Source of the DNA: Eumeta japonica
Lineage: Eukaryota; Arthropoda; Insecta; Lepidoptera; Psychidae
NCBI GenBank assembly: GCA_005406025.1
Contig: BGZK01000001.1
Span: 310,001 to 374,000, forward strand
DNA: 64,000 nucleotides
Reading direction: 5' to 3'
Made by a program: the position numbers and the translations under genes. The notes under the pieces were generated by a model. That model did not search any database and was not told the DNA's origin. It worked only from the letters and a program-made list of their open reading frames with translations. Position 1 is the stretch's first letter. Each line of letters opens with the position of its first letter. This document shows positions 1-9,642 of the stretch, piece by piece.

Positions 1-214
1 TTGAAGCGAATGTAAACACACATCAAAAGCGCTGATTGAAGTGGAGACGAAGCGCACGGGAGGGACTGTTTACGCTTAGAGAATTCTGTTGTTGCACATT
101 TTTCTTATAGGGCATTATTTTGTAGTTTTAACAATAGCTTACGAGCGCAGTTCGCAACGCTATAAATCTATTAATTAAGTTCAAGGTTTAAGGCTAATTA
201 CGTCTAAAACCGGG

Positions 215-850
215 CCCACCTAGGACGGGTGTTAGGATTTTATGATTTTATATTTCTATAATTTTACATGGTTCATTTACTTGATTATATTTACTACCTA
301 TTTCACACAACCAGCAACGTTACCTAAGTAATTTTCAATGCGATTTGTACGAGATTCTGTTTTTTACTTCTCCAAATAAGGTTTATAAGTTGGTCGGCTA
401 TTACTCGTTAACTTGTATAGCCTACTTAGTTGTGATTGTTTACCTTTACCACCGTACGTACCACTTTGTTGGCGTAATTATTATGCATACCGATACCAAA
501 TTATAGCTCTCTAGTACTAACGGTGATGTGCTTTAAACTCTCATTTGAAACAATTATCTGTTAAAGTTAAAAACTAAGCACGTCAAAATACACAGTTTTA
601 ACTTCACAATTGGCAGTTGGCTAAATTAGTTTTAAAGATATTGACGTTTGTGACATTAAATTAATGCCATAAATGCCATATCTCTAAGATTACCGATATT
701 TTGACATGATTCTTTTTTTACAGTTAACAGTTAACTATTGTAAATGAGAGTCTGAAACACACTGCTCTAAGAGTCTCCGACCTAAGCTATGGACACACAA
801 ACAGGTAGACGAACGGATGGACGGACAAGGCTACGCAACCCTAAAAACGT
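215..850 (-). repeat. Dispersed repeat family A, copy 1
   Basis: This stretch aligns by eye with 44268-44930. Shared blocks include 'cacaacca..acgttaccta', 'accactttgt.ggcgt.att' and a purine-rich end with repeated 'ggacgga'. This copy carries roughly 240 bp between 'ctagtactaacgg' and 'gacctaagctatgg' that copy 2 lacks. Read on the minus strand, it starts with the 'tgtccgtccatccg' head also found in family C, so I place the element's 5' end near 850. No coding potential is seen. It is probably a non-autonomous element common in moths and butterflies. Confidence 0.6.
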
Positions 851-1669
851 AAAATATCACAGCGCCCTTCGTACATGGTAATATTCTTAAGTTTAGATTT
901 GAACAAGCCAACACGAAGCCTGGAGCAGTATTTCCCGCTTAACAATCGCGTACTAAGAATTCAGTTATTTCATTACCTATGTAGGATTTTCTAGACAATG
1001 AAAAATTACTATTGTTTCGAGACAATATATTGCATCTCATAAAATTACATTAGTATTTAAGTACATTCTCTTAATTCCCAATTATACTTAGCGTCATAGT
1101 ACCATCAAAGATAACGTAGACATTGTAGGTGTTCAGAGAGTTATGAAATCTTTGTTATAAGATTAGGCAAAGATTCGAGATGAACTTTATCCTTTTTCTG
1201 TTTATTCATAATTTCTTGTCTTGTTAATGATGGTTTAAGGATGGATTTTTCTTGCTTTTGATGGTTTAAATTCTTTGTAAATTTTGTACCGGACAGCCGT
1301 TCATCCATTTATTTATCTTTTTGGGAATTTCTGAGTTACTTTCTCCAGTCTCTGCAGTATTAAATTTAAATTTGATAGTCATTTAGTATCTAGTCGAGCG
1401 ACGTTACTAATGTTATTGATTGACATCAATACACTCTGATCTACACATTTATGAAGTATGCTAAATGTCCTTAGCTAGACTATTTTTCATAGCGTTTGAT
1501 TTTGTCACAGCGTGGTGCTTGTGTAAATTAGTGAAACAATTTTTTTCGATTGAGGTGCATTCCCAAACAGGATTAAGGATCTCTTCACCTAGGTCATCTT
1601 CTGGAAGTATAGTTAAGTTTTGTATATTTTCTACGAAATGGTAAAATATGTATTTCCTTTATAATCATT
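851..1669. other. AT-rich spacer, nothing recognised
   Basis: No open frame, repeat unit or strong palindrome stands out here. Confidence 0.5.
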
Positions 1670-1677
1670 AGTGTACT

Positions 1678-2015
1678 CGGCGCCGGCCCTGACTTTGATG
1701 AGGGTGGAGTGAGATTGTTTTTGAGCGCCCTCAAATCGGTGCTTTAATTTTCCAGAAATTCTAATTCGGCTTCATAATAAGTAAATAATAATTGCTAATT
1801 TTTCAAAATAAGTTATTATTACAAACATCAACACAATAAGCTTAAATTAACTTAAGTAACTTTAAGTATCGTAACACGGTTTTATGTGTTTCCGAAAGCA
1901 ACATCAAAATTTAATTTTTTGTGAAAATTGTTTTTTGCATTTGGTTTTTTAGCGCCCCCAGTTACATGGCGCCCGGAGCAACCGCTCCACTCGCTCTAGC
2001 CTTAGGCCGGCGCTG
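1678..2015. mobile_element. hAT-like MITE, 338 bp, with 8-bp TSD
   Basis: Identical 8-bp direct repeats AGTGTACT flank the segment at 1670-1677 and 2016-2023. The ends are inverted repeats: CGGCGCCGGCC on the left and CAGCGCCGGCC (reverse complement) on the right, 10 of 11 matching. An 8-bp duplication and a CAGCG terminus fit the hAT superfamily. The interior is AT-rich between two GC-rich shoulders ('gcgccctc' left, 'gcgcccccag' right) and has no ORF, so it is non-autonomous. The intact TSD suggests a fairly young insertion. Confidence 0.75.
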
Positions 2016-2023
2016 AGTGTACT

Positions 2024-2416
2024 TGTATATTTACTGTTAAACACTAAAAAATATATATCGGATTATACCCATCGGTAATATCTGAAACACCCGAAGGTAA
2101 CATTATTATATTGGCATCTATAATACAATAACTGAATAAGATGGTGCATTTTCAACTTGTAATTTGTGTTATAATGGTGAATACCATTAATTGTGGCAGA
2201 TTTGTAGGGAATACTTTTTTTTAGATAATATACATCTATAAGATAATAATAGATAAAGATGTTAATCATAAAAGAACAATGGATGCCTTTACAGGCGAAT
2301 AAAATACAAAGTAGTTACAAAAAGTTCACATAAATTATCAGGAAAAGAGTGTGTATCTTCAAGAAATGGATTTTGGTGTAGATCCAAATTTTCTTTGTGG
2401 CAAAAGGAGATAGTGT
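2024..2416. other. AT-rich spacer or possible 3' UTR
   Basis: AT-rich sequence without recognisable coding. If the minus-strand exon model at 2417-2480 holds, this would be its 3' untranslated region. I do not see a clear AATAAA on the minus strand in the first 250 bp. Confidence 0.3.
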
Positions 2417-2480
2417 TCAATGCGGTGATGCCGTGGTGACGCGTGATGGCGTCAGTGATCGTGTTGCGACGCCGCCCGCA
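2417..2480 (-). CDS. Possible terminal exon of a minus-strand host gene
   Basis: A GC-rich patch sits in AT-rich surroundings. On the minus strand it is preceded by a good acceptor (tttttgtatcag) and stays open until a TGA at 2419-2417, where the GC-rich composition also stops. Codons are mostly G/C-ending. If spliced to the candidate exon at 3195-3066 the phases fit (CT|T), giving a C-terminus that ends in ...VTTASPH. No family is recognised. The model rests only on composition, splice motifs and phase. With a 64-nt exon the chance of coincidence is substantial. Confidence 0.3.
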
Positions 2481-3065
2481 CTGATACAAAAACCACACAA
2501 ATTAAGATTACCATAGATAGAGGGCTTTGTGATATAATTTACATTTTTTATTGCATGGATACTAGCTAGGAATTTTGTTACTAAAGGCTGATAGATATGA
2601 ATACTACACAATGTTAATATTATTACTAAAGAGACTACGCAGCGAAGTGCAAATTACGATAATTTCATTTATATTCATTTCAATTTCGGTTTTTATTATT
2701 TTACATAGTACTAACACATTCATTGCAGTATTAAGCGTAGCCAGTGAATAACGCTGTGAGTTAGAATATGTGATTATTTGGATGTTTTACGATGACAGTA
2801 GATTTTAAGGTCATGTTATTTTTACTCCATCTTTTTGAAAATTCCGCTATGTCTTTCTTAGCGAACAAACTCACTTACATATATTGTTAGAACGAGCTAA
2901 TACATGCATTTTTCGGCACAATGCGCTGCTTTTTTTTATATAACGATTATCCATAAAAAAGTTCTTGCGCACATAACTTTGTATCAGACATTTGCATAAT
3001 TTAATCTGTATTGTTATATAAATACGTCATGAAATTAGTTATGGCGCGAACTAACTTATCTTTAC

Positions 3066-3195
3066 AGGGTACAGAAGCCATTGTTCTTCTGCCCGGGCGG
3101 GCCGATGACGTTGCGGCACGTCAGCGTAAACTTTGCGTATGACGTCAGGACGTCAACATCCGGGGCTTGGGGCGCGTACAAAGCGGTGGTACTTC
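3066..3195 (-). CDS. Possible internal exon of the same minus-strand gene (strand uncertain)
   Basis: This is a GC-rich island of about 130 bp. On the minus strand one frame is open throughout, with about three quarters of codons ending in G or C, containing 'LYAPQAPDVDVLTSYAK' and 'NVIGPPGQKNNGFCTL'. It ends at a possible donor CCCT|GTAAAG. The acceptor (gatcgag|GAAG) is weak. On the plus strand the same edge reads as an excellent acceptor with a CTAAC branch motif (ctaacttatctttacag), followed by an equally open frame of 54 codons. The strand is therefore undecided. I favour minus because the next island (2417-2480) has a splice edge only on minus. The protein is unrecognised. Confidence 0.3.
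3140..3147. promoter_or_regulatory. Perfect CRE-type palindrome TGACGTCA
   Basis: The consensus CREB/ATF octamer TGACGTCA lies inside the GC-rich island, followed at once by a second 'gacgtca' half. If the island is an exon this is incidental. If it is a promoter it could bind a bZIP factor. Confidence 0.25.
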
Positions 3196-3412
3196 CTCGA
3201 TCAACAAATCGTGTCATATATTTCGGTTAGTTGATGATATTCTAAGAAATCTGTTCTAAAATCATCGTGGGATGACGCATTACATCGTACAATCCGTATT
3301 TACCTATTAACTAATGGATATATATGTACAGTACAGCATTCGGAGTCGACTAATGACGTATATCTTGGCGTTCCACATGTGTCACACCATAATACAATAT
3401 TGATATCAAAGA

Positions 3413-3610
3413 TTATACGTTTTCGGTTATATTTATTTCAGTGGGTTCTAAGTAAACGTCTACAGTGCGTGGATATCGAACTTTTAAAAGGTTTGAAACA
3501 AACATGTTTTTGGTGTTATCCAATTTCAAACCAATGCTGATAGTGAATAAAAGAAATCCCATTGCCCAGACCAGTACAATAAATAGAAAATTGACGTATG
3601 GCGATGACAT
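3413..3610 (-). CDS. Possible 65-aa small membrane protein ORF
   Basis: The ATG at 3610 opens a 65-codon frame to a TAA at 3413. Residues about 6-28 are strongly hydrophobic (NFLFIVLVWAMGFLLFTISI), as in one transmembrane helix. A tail with mixed charge follows (LKVRYPRTVDVYLEPTEIN). The frame stays open upstream of the ATG. Codon use is AT-rich, unlike the GC-rich island 220 bp downstream. No family is recognised and no promoter or poly-A signal is clear. A frame of this length is expected by chance in 64 kb of AT-rich DNA, so this is kept only as a candidate. Confidence 0.2.
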   Translation of the reverse strand: MSSPYVNFLFIVLVWAMGFLLFTISIGLKLDNTKNMFVSNLLKVRYPRTVDVYLEPTEINITENV

Positions 3611-4832
3611 AATGATTGGAGTATTTATTTCGTTTAAATGCAGTCGATATATTTGCAAAATATTGTACTGTGTTTGGATTTATGATAAGAATAATTATAA
3701 ATATCTCAATAATGGTAAGCAGTGGATCGACATAAAACGAATCGTCGTATTAAACTAGTTAAAGTATTGTAAAATTACATCTAATGTAAATTGAATGTAA
3801 GTAACATGTGTAAATAGAATATATTAAATTTTTTAAGGTTATCGTATTGGCATTTTAAATAAATATTTTATATTTTATTATTTTTAATAGAGTTATTTAC
3901 CATTAATGATTGATCAATCATTCTATTTACGGTAAGCTGTTTTACTTAATTATGTTATTAGTGTAAATAGTATTATTATTGGAAGCCTTTTTCTTAGAGT
4001 AAGTAAGAAATAGTGAACAAGATACTTTTTTGTAATCGCAGCAATTCATGTTTCGAATATGCAGATAGTACATAATATATATGAGTACGCGTGCGCCACG
4101 TGACACACGGTTCTATCTCTAGCACTGTTCTGAGGATTCCTGCCTCATTTTATGTGAAGCCTTTTAGTTTCTTAATGCTTTTTCTGTTCTATTAACTGAC
4201 TATCGTCAGATGGTTTAATTTTCCACCAACTCTGCCTGTTTATGTAGCGAGGTATGTTCACTGTTCCCATAACGCTATATAATATTTTAATATTTCATAT
4301 GAAACTTACCGATACACGCCACGTCATAATGCTTTTATTGAAGGGTTACATCTCCTAAGGAGCATTACACACTACTCGATCGTGGCCGATGCGTGACCTC
4401 GCCGAGGTCGAGGTGAGAAAAGATCGAATGACAAGTTTCGAAATCGATTAAGAATCGATTATCTCTCTGTACTTGTATTGTATGTGTATGTCTTACCATA
4501 CGAAATATTGAATCGTGAGTGAGAGCTATCACAGAATAAACAATAGATCCCGGCTCTCGACTAACAAGGATCTGATTGTGTTTTGGATGGTGTGTGCGGC
4601 CATATAATTATCACTCAGTCGATATATTTGAATGGCGGATCCAGTCTTCAAATCAGGGGGTCACATAGTCGAGGTTCAGTCGGAACAGGCTCTAATTTCG
4701 GTTACAATAATATAAGCCCAATCTGGCCCAGAGGGGGTCAGAAGGACCCCCCTCCCTTAGCGTCGCAGTCATTGCTCGGCGTTTTGTTATTGATGTGTCC
4801 ATTTGCCAATCGATAGGATTCGTGATATTTAC
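3611..4832. other. AT-rich spacer with an 18-bp palindrome
   Basis: No gene is seen. A perfect palindrome AATGATTGATCAATCATT lies at 3905-3922. The part near 4620-4760 has a 'ggcggatccag' start and runs of 'gggggtca' and 'ggaccccc', as in decayed hAT-type MITEs, but I could not define ends. Confidence 0.4.
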
Positions 4833-5035
4833 GTTACATTCCAAATGCGGGCGACGGAACCCGACAACGAACGCCAAGTCGTCCGGGCCGTGGCGTCCGT
4901 CGGGCCGCGTCTCTCGGAACACTCGTGTTCGGATTTCGTGGATCGTCACTGACGATACCGCGACTCCGGCGCTGTTCGTGAGATGTCTTTGTATCGCTCG
5001 AATATTCTGCCCGGATTGTGTCCCCGGTCCGGTAA
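4833..5035 (-). CDS. Possible internal exon in a GC-rich island (minus strand)
   Basis: This is a 203-bp GC-rich block. On the minus strand it begins after a good acceptor (a T-tract then aaaatcag|TTACC), is open for 67 codons and ends at a possible donor AAC|GTAAAT. The frame contains 'SSVTIHEIRTRVFRETRPDG' and 'HGPDDLAFVVGFRRPHLE', with 64 percent G/C-ending codons. Other frames are open too, as expected in GC-rich sequence, so openness alone proves little. It ends in phase 0, which does not match the start phase of the 3195-3066 candidate, so another exon would be needed between them. No family is recognised. A plus-strand reading with donor AAAG|GTAAAA at 5113 is the alternative. Confidence 0.3.
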
Positions 5036-5162
5036 CTGATTTTTATAAAAAAAAGCTTCGTGACTTTTCGTCGGGTCAGCTTGCGTGGCATCGACGGCGG
5101 GTCGCGCCAAAGGTAAAAACGTGACTCGTAAACGTAATCCGGAACATTTACGATTTATAGAT

Positions 5163-5204
5163 TAACACTTAACAGATTGTCCATGCGTTATCTGTTAAGT
5201 GTTA
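5163..5204. repeat. Perfect 15-bp-stem hairpin
   Basis: TAACACTTAACAGAT at 5163-5177 is the exact reverse complement of 5190-5204, with a 12-nt loop. Confidence 0.8.
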
Positions 5205-6844
5205 TGAATTACTTTTGGTGCAAACTAGCCATAAAATTAATGTATTTCAAAATGATGCGTTATTGTTATATGTTGTGAATCAAAGTATAGAAAATGAGGT
5301 CGCGAATATCGAACTGATACGAGACGTATCGCATTTCTAATAACTTATCAAGTGTACTTGAATAGATTCTAATAACGAATTTCACCGAAAAAAAAAGCAA
5401 TAGGTAAACGTAAGTATATTAATTATCTTTTGGTGTAACCTGCTGTAATAGTTCGCTAATATATTTTTTATTACACTAATATGTTTTACTAATATCAATA
5501 CGACAGTGGGAACATAAAGTGAGGTTTTAATATTTTGAACAAAAAATAAATAAAACTCAACACTTATATAAGTTGTTGTAAATTTGTTATATATGTAATG
5601 TAAGTATGCAATAGGAAAAAATATAACAAAGATTGATAAAAGTTATATGAGCTGTCTTTCAAAAGACTCATTTTGGAGATAAGGCCTTGTAAAAATCATC
5701 AGATTAAATTATGGGTATTATAGTATTACTGCGTTATAAGTATTTATTTTATGTATTTTTAGACTGAACGAAACTGAATCTTCTGATATTTTTCTACAAT
5801 TTGATTGTATTATGTATGATAATTTTGTAAATAAAATTGTACAGTATTATTTTGACGATTTACGTGTTATTCAATTATTTAAATTCTTATTGTATCATAC
5901 TGCAATACCAAGTTGTAAATAAAGATTAATCAATATAATTATTGAATTTTTATTTCGATACAGCCTTTCTCCTGTAATAAGAGATATATAAGAAAGTCTA
6001 GCTTTTTCAACTATAGACTCCTTCATTAATTTTACAAACTATTGTGACAAAAAGGATAACCTGTGCATTTTTTTTTACCGCGTTCACAAAACAAAATTCT
6101 GTTTTATTAATATAGTTTATGTAGCAACATTTGTACAGTACGATGCACGAAACTGAATTACCTGCGCATGATGCAATGCGCAGGTTCAACACTCCCCGAC
6201 CCGTCCCCCGCGTTCCTATTTTACGCCATTAAGCGACGCTTTCGTAACTAACTTCACAGCGTCATAGTTTCGTTCGTTGTACTGTACTGTAATTACGATC
6301 ATAACAAGCATGATCATTTAACGTCATTTTTACTAAAGTAAAACAGATCCACACTTAAATCTGGTATCCGACCATATCAACATTTCCATTAGAAAAAAAA
6401 AATCAAATGTAATTTCGATTGCAGGTTTCATAAGAGCTCGGTAGATTGGCACATACACTAGGGAACGGAATTAGAAGAATACTAAAAATTCTTTAAGTTT
6501 TCTAACATTCCAGTTTACTTTATGGCTTGCTTCTTCGCTCGTCATTGATTGGAATATGATCTAACTATGGCCATCTAGATAATGAATGAAGGATGTCTAG
6601 ATCGCTGTAGACATTCAACCGATAACATATAATGTTTAGAATACAAACCGTGTGAATTTCTCGATATTAGATTTTATACACGTTTTAATGCAATTTTCAA
6701 TGAACATTACTGGCCTAAACCTGCTAATTTGATATTTCGTGTTATAAGTTCCTATTTACTTAATTCACATTAATTTAATGGCAACCCCATGTTTCATCAA
6801 CTGCCGTTTGTAGTACTGCCGGGTAATATAAAATAATTATCGTC
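5205..6844. other. AT-rich spacer
   Basis: No gene or repeat is recognised. A short C-rich run (ctccccgacccgtcccccgc) near 6193-6213 is the only compositional break. Confidence 0.5.
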
Positions 6845-7290
6845 ACAAGAAGCGGCTGAACAGTACATTCTGGGACATCACATTGTATACGGAAGGAACA
6901 AGTGGTGAAAGCGAGCCAACACTATCCTTTGACGAAAGAGCGAGCGCCGTTTCTATCATAGTCGTGCCGCGCGGAGGCCGGCAGAATTTATGGCGGCGCG
7001 AACGGGTATACGACTGACGGCACAAGCTGCAAGAACAGATGCGTCAACAACTGCAGCAGAAATCCCCAGATTTTGGGTCTTAGTGTAAGGACCGCCATAC
7101 TCCATCGGCGAGGAGACACACCTGTACAATCTACAACTCCAATCACCCCCGCGTGGTACATGGCCCATTGAAGGCAGATGCGCAACTCAGAACCGTGGAC
7201 CAGCCGCACCCGTCGATAGCTCTTAGTTGTCGAACCGAACAAGCTGGCCCTTCCAGCCGCTGCTAAAGAGCACACGGTCAGATGTATAAT
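6845..7290. other. GC-richer block, unrecognised, possibly an old repeat or exon
   Basis: About 450 bp of balanced composition are set in AT-rich DNA. Minus-strand frames of 60-95 codons cover it (for example 'GRASLFGSTTKSYRRVRLVH'), but several frames are open and overlap, and no motif or splice pair decides between them. No family is recognised. It may be a decayed multi-copy element, since the other GC-richer blocks of this kind in the window are mostly repeats. Confidence 0.3.
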
Positions 7291-8186
7291 TAAGTGCCAC
7301 TTACTCGGAACGTAGTGTTAACTTTAGTGCGCATAAATCCTAGAAATGACAAGCTCGCTTAATGACTTCCTAATTAAATTGTAAGACTTCAGTAAATGTG
7401 TATATTTGTGCAGATGACCTAAATAATTTACAACCTGAACCCCATCTCCACAAATATCCATTCCCTTATTAGTCAGGCCGTTGGGAATCGAAGTCGCCAT
7501 TGTGGCCGTCACGAGTCGCAAATCCTTTTATATCGTTACAAGGTGTTCATGGGGACATGGATCTTTTTCATTTAGGCTCTGGATGGCCATCATCAGATCA
7601 TACTCGGATCGATACCGAGTAGAAAATCAAAGCTTTGATGTGATGTCGAATGTAATGATTAAAAATGCAAAAGAGTTTATATAGCGTAGGTACTTGTAAT
7701 TCTATCTTCCGGTTAGTGTAGTCAGAGTTGGCAAACAAACAGAATACTTTAATCAGAGCTACATAGGTTCTGATAATAATTTCTATCTGCAAATAAATTC
7801 TGATAATCCTTAAACCGCTATTGCAATTCGGTGAGCACTTTGTCAATTGACAGTTAAGTAGGTTAGTATAAAAAACACAGAAAAACAATAGAAATTATAG
7901 TACATGCGCCACGTTAAGGACAAGGGTAATATCGGAGCTGAGAATAGGATCCTATGTTTTGACAAAAGACGACGAAAAATTTTAAATTATTTCTTTTTAA
8001 GACAGAAACTGCGTAAGGGCTTGTCGTGTGTGAATTAAATTGAACAAATAAAAAAAGAACTATTTTAAAATCAGACTTTTTTGACTCAAATGTTTCGGAA
8101 GGAAAAACATTCTGTAAAACTATATATTGATGTAAAACATCTATAGGCGCAGGGTAAACCGGATTGTTGGCGTGATGACGCTTGCT
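7291..8186. other. AT-rich spacer
   Basis: Several overlapping small frames are present without any recognisable motif. I see nothing to annotate. Confidence 0.5.
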
Positions 8187-8444
8187 GTGGCGACGGGTGG
8201 CCACGCTATAGTAGGGTATATATAGTCTATTTATAGTAGAGTGCAGTGTGGCGACGGGTTGCTACTCCATACAATGGTATATATATATAGTCGAAATGTA
8301 TACCGTAGTACACAACACCATCGAACCGAGTAAGAAGGGCTCGCACAGTCGCTTGCACATGGCGACCTGTCGCCACATAGTATACACTACCACTTGCGGA
8401 CTATACATATATATCTATAGTATAGCGTGGCGACCTGTCACCAC
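8187..8444. repeat. Array of four GTGGCGAC-N2-GTCGCCAC palindromes
   Basis: Imperfect to perfect 18-bp palindromes with core GGCGAC lie at 8187-8204, 8248-8265, 8359-8376 and 8427-8444. The third is perfect over its inner 7+7 bp, and the others have one or two mismatches. They are separated by TATA-rich stretches (gtatatatagtctatttata; ctatacatatatatctatag). The first pair and the second pair also align as inverted copies of each other (shared 'gccacgctata'), so the whole is a nested inverted repeat. No gene is attached. Confidence 0.7.
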
Positions 8445-8511
8445 ACCGTACACATTACTACATTTTGATTAATATTATTATATTTTTTATTTTCTATTAA
8501 TATATAATATT

Positions 8512-8563
8512 ATCACAGTAATAATTATTAATTATTACTGTGACAAGCAATTATCACAGTAAT
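8512..8563. repeat. CACAGTAATA inverted repeats
   Basis: TCACAGTAATAATT is followed by its inverse AATTATTACTGTGA, giving a 14-bp stem. A third copy, 'atcacagtaatac', follows 20 bp later. These could be ends of a small decayed transposon. Confidence 0.5.
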
Positions 8564-9557
8564 ACCGTCAGATAAAGCATCGAATATAACTATTACTGAA
8601 GTCACGGTTGAAATGAATTAACTTGTGACAACTTGAAATTAATATTGAAATTTTGTATTTAATGAAAATAAATGTTTATTAAATAAATATTCATCTGTAA
8701 AAAATTCGTCATATTTAATTTTTCCATTATGCTATATTGACTTCCTGTCGTAATCTTATCTTTAATGCATATTACATAAACAAAAACTCGATTTTTCACA
8801 TCTGCCAGGCGTCTCGTGACGAATCACATTTTTTATTTATTTATAATTTGAACTTATCCTCAAATCATAAATATTCAAATTAGAATTTGCCAGTATTTCA
8901 AAACGACAATTGCAAATATTAACCTGCAGTGTATTTATTAACAATTATTTTATTAATAATTAGCTACGCCAGAGTCCCCATTCGGGGTAAACATAGAAGG
9001 ATTTTCTTCATTTGTAATATATGAAGTTATCAATTTTAATCATATTTAATAATAATTAATTAAATTAAACTTTTTTAGGCACGCCTCGATGCAGATGAAT
9101 TCTTTTCGAACGAAAATAACGTTCATAAAATCTGTATCCTGCTTACGCGATTTCCGCATTCCTAACTCGAATTTAGAATTCATAGCCAAACCAAAAATTT
9201 CAGAGATTTTTTGAAAATTCAATCCAAAAGAAAGTAAAATGTGGTTCAAGTCTGTACAAGAATATCGTTTATTTTTAAATAGAACTCCTGAAAATTGATA
9301 CTTTAATTCTTTAATAACAATAAAGAAATACATGTGGTTGAGTTATACTGTGCTTAATTTGGCTGCAGCACCAAAATGGACCAGGTCGACGGATGAAATG
9401 CCACATTCTCCCAAAATACAGATGTGATTAGCAGCTTCCACCGTTGCATTGCGTCCCGTGAATGACATTTCGGTTGAACCACTGCCCCTCTATCATTTCA
9501 CTCCGTCCGTGATATATCTAATGATATCTGTATGCATCAGATTTCCTATTCTAACCT
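8564..9557. other. AT-rich spacer
   Basis: A 95-codon minus-strand frame (9333-9046) has no recognisable motif and is within chance length for this composition. Confidence 0.4.
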
Positions 9558-9642
9558 AAGAGGCCGGCAACACACTGGTGACTTTGTGGTTGCGAGTGGC
9601 AGTTGGCGGCGGTGACTAACGGTTCGCCTGCTAGTTTGCCCT
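9558..9642 (+). repeat. Lepidoptera-type interspersed repeat fragment
   Basis: The order 'aggccggcaacacactgg', 'tgttgcgagtg'-like (here 'tggttgcgagtggcag'), 'ggcggcggtga' and 'cgcctgctagtttgcc' matches a repeat I know to be widespread in moths and butterflies. This is recalled knowledge, not a search result. The fragment is short and diverged. Confidence 0.6.

Noticed and set aside
4634..4760. Possible hAT MITE starting 'ggcggatccag'
   Set aside because: I could not find a matching inverted right end or target duplication.
7598..8204. Two 96-codon minus-strand frames
   Set aside because: No recognisable domain, no splice or promoter signals, and composition like the surrounding spacer.
9046..9333. 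95-codon minus-strand frame
   Set aside because: No motif or codon bias; lengths near 100 codons are expected by chance in 64 kb of AT-rich sequence.
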